A DNA stretch of 64,000 nt from Mesocentrotus franciscanus (lineage: Eukaryota > Echinodermata > Echinoidea > Camarodonta > Strongylocentrotidae), in NCBI GenBank assembly GCA_037976565.1, contig CP137685.1, forward strand, positions 29,062,842 to 29,126,841, written 5' to 3'. This document shows, one piece after another, positions 60,806 through 64,000 of the stretch. Position numbers and translations under genes: made by a program. Position 1 is the stretch's first letter, and each line of letters starts with the position of its first letter. The notes under the pieces were generated by a model. That model had not been told where the DNA came from, made no database searches, and was given only the letters and a program-made list of their open reading frames with translations.

Positions 60806-60849
60806 GCGCAGTTGAACGGGAGAAAGTTCACCATCTCTTGGTTGGAAAC
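60806..60849 (+). CDS. Exon of unrecognised plus-strand gene
   Basis: A 44-bp exon after a good acceptor (ATCTTTGTCAACTTTTAG, ending 60805), with donor GGAAAC|GTAAGT at 60850. In phase 0 it reads AQLNGRKFTISWLE plus two bases, leaving in phase 2. The next exon supplies the missing base, giving ...WLET|RKTPIDDDE. Earlier exons must lie to the left but were not found. The product is not recognised. Confidence 0.55.
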
Positions 60850-61016
60850 GTAAGTTTAGATTTTTTTTAAATGAAATATCTTCTTTTTAATCGGAAATTT
60901 ACTACAGTTTTAGACTGATAGAGCAACTGTTAAACAACTGTTTCTCAAATGTCAGACCATCATATCATGATGGATTTTCCATGTCATTCACTGAACCCTA
61001 TCTGTGTGGTTTTCAG

Positions 61017-61083
61017 ACGAAAGACTCCAATTGATGATGATGAATTAAATACCGAACCAATGGGATATCATGCGGATATTACA
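61017..61083 (+). CDS. Exon of unrecognised plus-strand gene
   Basis: A 67-bp exon after a strong acceptor (CTGTGTGGTTTTCAG, ending 61016), with donor ATTACA|GTAAGC at 61084. Only one of three frames is open; it takes one base to complete the previous codon and reads RKTPIDDDELNTEPMGYHAD plus IT, ending in phase 0. That is exactly the phase required on both sides. The acidic DDDE stretch and mixed composition support coding. Confidence 0.6.
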
Positions 61084-61889
61084 GTAAGCGAACATTCAAG
61101 TAGGCCTACTACAAATACATAAAGAGAAGTCTCTCCTTTAGCGAAGTTCATGAAATAAATTTCATTTTGTATGTGGCTAAACAAGTCAACATCCCAGTTG
61201 TAATACACAAATGAGACCTATCCAAGATGAACGAATACAGGAGAGAATCCGAGAGATGCATCCTACCGAAGACTTCTTTAAAACAGATTTGAAATATCTC
61301 ATTCTGGCGATAAATACAAATAAACAACCAAATGGACTCAATATGCTCTTCTGACCAATATTATGTGAATGGTCTTGTGACTTTTTTTTAACTGACATTA
61401 TTTTATTCATACATATATAGCAAGGGGTTATATATCATCATGTTTTATCATTTTATTTTAAGCAAGAAGGGCACTGGTGCTCGAAATGTTATCATCGCCC
61501 TTCTGCCTGGTTTGAAGTAGTAGAATTATCAAATCATGAAAGGAAAAGTTGTTTTCCGGGGGTTACTTCTGTATTCCTTTACCTCCTTGGGTTAAGGGTT
61601 TGTCCCATGTCTTCTCCCCATGTTACCAATAATGATTGGTAACGATAGTTACAACTATAAAATCGAACTCCTGTAGATTATTTAGGTAACTAAGGCATTT
61701 GGATCTGAAACAGAAATCGGTGTAGTATAATCATTTATTTTGCATCAATCGATGAGCAGCACCGATATCCAATATAGTCCCACATATTTATTAGACCAAT
61801 TTTTTATAGTTATAATAATGGTCTTGTTTACTCAGGATAGCCTCATCATTTGCAGTATCAATACCGTTCTTCACGAAGACCCTGTATTT

Positions 61890-62106
61890 TATGTTTTACC
61901 AGGCTTGAGCCGAGCTACCATGCATGATAAGGCGCTCAAGCATTCACTGAATTTCTTCCTACCAATCCACTTCACCTGAGCCTGGGTGGAGAGTGAAAAT
62001 TGTATTTTCATTATTTTCGTAGGACACTGGGAAGGGATTCGAACCCACTTCCATGTGCCTCATATAGGTCGAGTGACTTATCAACTAGAACACGACACCT
62101 CCGAAT
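61890..62106 (-). repeat. Full-length tRNA-derived SINE with conserved core
   Basis: On the minus strand a tRNA-like head carries the A-box-like GTTCTAGTTGATAAGTCAC and the B-box GGGTTCGAATCCC. It continues through CCAGTGTCCTAC into the CTCCACCCAGGCTCAGGTG core and CTTGAGCGCCTTATC. It shows how the separate core fragments at 2, 10.8, 31.2 and 38.9 kb and the head at 39.7 kb fit together. Confidence 0.7.
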
Positions 62107-62465
62107 ATAGTAGTTGTTATTGGTGGAATGTGTCAGGCCCTTTAATATAGTGGGCAATTATGATAGAAGGGACATAAATGAAGTATTGTGATTAATCACT
62201 GAGCAGACGATTTATTGTAAATCCCATACCTAGACTATTATCCCATGTAGTGACAGGGGTTGGCCAGGCTGATTAAGACCATTTCTTTCCACAAGCCAAA
62301 CCTTGGCTGAAGTCATTAAGCTACTTGTGGCTCCGTGCATGCATGACTTAAATCTGCTGTTTTGATCGTTGTTTGTCCATGTAATCCAGTCTGTTGGATA
62401 TATCATCTGTATGTGTTTTTATGAAATTTAAAGACACAACGCAGACATATGTATGAATTGGTCTA

Positions 62466-62740
62466 GGGAGTGTTTCACAAAGACTAAGATCGACTTTAAG
62501 TTGGACTTAACTATGGCAGCTAGGCCGTTCATGCCACTGTTTGCTTTCACCATTATGATCTTTAGATAATATGTTTTCCATCAATAATGAATTATCAAAA
62601 AATCTGTAGATTTGTGACCATGATGTGTACGTTCCTTAAGAGACCAATGTCAGTAAATGGTAAGAGCAAACAGTGGCATGAACAGCCTGCCATATTTAAG
62701 TCCAACTTAAAGTTGATCTTAGTCTTTGTGAAACAACCCC
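62466..62740. mobile_element. Palindromic MITE (GGGAGTGTTTCACAAAGAC), copy 2
   Basis: Termini GGGAGTGTTTCACAAAGAC and its inverse AGTCTTTGTGAAACA. Internal blocks are the same as in 20949-21227 in the same orientation. Confidence 0.85.
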
Positions 62741-63607
62741 AGGATCATTATGTTACCATCGAACATGCCGAATCCTTTCGGTTCATACGTAGACCAAAAA
62801 ACCGACAATTATACCAACTCATATCACATCTGTGTGAGTTGTACTTTTACAGACCCAAATAATTAATATATATAACATATACGTCTGTAACCAACCTGTA
62901 TGTAACGAATGTTACAATCCGAAATGCAAGACTCGGATCCAAACCCCGTGGTCGGTCCATACGAGAACCATATACGCCGAAGAACCGACCACTCTGGGTG
63001 AGTTGGGATAATTTGATTTACTCGAATAAAAACATCCACCTCCAGTCGATAACATGCCTTTTTACACGGTTTCATCTATTAACAAATCGACCTGCTACGC
63101 CTATAAGTGCCACGCCCATAACTGCCACGCCCACCGATGAATCCCCTGGATCATTATGACGGGGAATGGTCAGTCTGTGGCTTATCCAAAGAACGGTGAA
63201 ACAGAATTAAACATAATAATTTATAACTTTTTTTATACATCCAACAAAACTAACTGTATATTCACTGCCTTATCATTTTTTACGCTAACCATTTTGTATT
63301 GAATCCATAGCTTTTACTCTTTTACTAGCATTGTTGGTTCTATTTGTGTATGGGTTTTTTTTCGTTGCCGTTAATGTAAATGTTGTGTGCATTCCATTAA
63401 CTGTCCTTATTGATTGATATACTACATTTACATTGCTACAAGCTCACCATATTATTTCGCTTCGTATGTGATCTTACAACCAAAAATGTGTTCTACTTCA
63501 GCGAGGGAAAACTTAATACTAGTATATGTAAACACGCTTAAGTGATTTAATAAAAACCCAAAGTGTTGTAGTTTATATCTTATTGACCACAACACACTTA
63601 TTTTCAG

Positions 63608-63751
63608 GTAGTACTTATTTCTGGGGCAAAACAAGACTATTCTGATATTTTAACAACATCGGCGCCTCCTTTGAGAATAGCACTCTCCTTCGATTCACAG
63701 TTTAATCGTAATAATAATCCAGACCAATACATATATATTGAAATAAAGTGA
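63608..63751 (+). CDS. Terminal exon of unrecognised plus-strand gene
   Basis: After the acceptor CACTTATTTTCAG (ending 63607) one frame runs 47 codons to TGA at 63749-63751. It begins VVLISGAKQDYSDILTTSAP and ends PDQYIYIEIK; both other frames stop early. It enters in phase 0, as the previous exon leaves. An AATAAA (63742-63747) overlaps the last codons. The encoded C-terminus looks soluble with alternating hydrophobic residues. No family is recognised. Confidence 0.6.
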   Translation, partial: VVLISGAKQDYSDILTTSAPPLRIALSFDSQFNRNNNPDQYIYIEIK

Positions 63752-63969
63752 CGTACCCGGTCTCAATCTGCTAATTATGATAAATACATCCCCATCACTG
63801 AATACAAAGACCAAGAAATTCCGTAGCTTTCAATATACATTGTATTTTTAAAGTTTGTTTGTTGTTGTTGGAACGCTTGAAAAAGTAAAAATCTTCGAAT
63901 TCCCAAATGACATCCGTTGAACAAAGTGCATTGCAATCCTTTGACGGATGTTCCACTGAAGCTTTCTTC

Positions 63970-63993
63970 TTTTTTTTTTTTTTTTTTTTTTTG
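63970..63993. repeat. Poly-T run
   Basis: T23 followed by G5 at the window edge. Confidence 0.9.
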
Positions 63994-64000
63994 GGGGTTG

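Noticed and set aside
1..64000. CRISPR arrays, bacterial operons, integrated viral genes, transposase or reverse-transcriptase genes
   Set aside because: I looked for regularly spaced repeats and long catalytic-domain frames and saw none; all mobile elements here appear non-autonomous.

Overview
The window is eukaryotic nuclear DNA, very probably from a marine invertebrate. An echinoderm such as a sea urchin is my best guess, but no species-diagnostic gene is present. The reasons are AT-rich, mostly non-coding sequence, short exons with GT-AG borders, many microsatellites, tRNA-derived SINEs and a dense population of short non-autonomous DNA transposons. I see no bacterial operon, phage, CRISPR array or rRNA.

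Genes. (1) 6015-6499, minus strand: the first coding exon of a cGMP-dependent protein kinase. It has an N-terminal MGNG myristoylation-type start, a coiled coil, and a basic segment with GVSGES resembling the PKG autoinhibitory loop. It ends at a strong GTAAGT donor. The rest of that gene lies beyond the left edge, and 1-6008 is its intron. A promoter-like stretch with an RFX X-box, CCAAT and CACGTG lies just upstream. (2) An unrecognised minus-strand gene is inferred from five short splice-bounded exons (56.6, 32.7, 20.0, 9.9 and 7.1 kb) whose reading phases agree from one to the next. It would end about 0.4-0.7 kb upstream of the kinase start, and most of 7-56 kb would be its introns. (3) At the right end, three plus-strand exons (60806-60849, 61017-61083, 63608-63751) join in one open frame to a stop. 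I do not recognise the product. Several weaker exon candidates are marked as such.

Repeats by region. 0-9 kb: intron plus simple repeats. 13.4-15.9 kb: a recent 1.25-kb tandem duplication carrying a candidate promoter and first exon. 20-23 kb: TTAA-flanked and palindromic MITEs and a GGACAATTACCCCC array. 23.8-24.4 kb: a pyrimidine satellite with higher-order structure. 25.7-27.1 kb: a 1.4-kb GGT/TAG microsatellite. 27-45 kb: MITEs, SINEs and stacked TTAA modules. 45.6-45.9 kb: TAG repeats. 47.3 kb: a telomere-like 12-mer array. 52.4-53.0 kb: a MITE with an 81-bp near-perfect hairpin. 54.5-55.0 kb: TGAA repeats. 57.1-57.8 kb: a 111-bp minisatellite.

Limits: identities come from reading motifs only. 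The two unrecognised genes rest on splice-site quality and frame agreement, not on homology.
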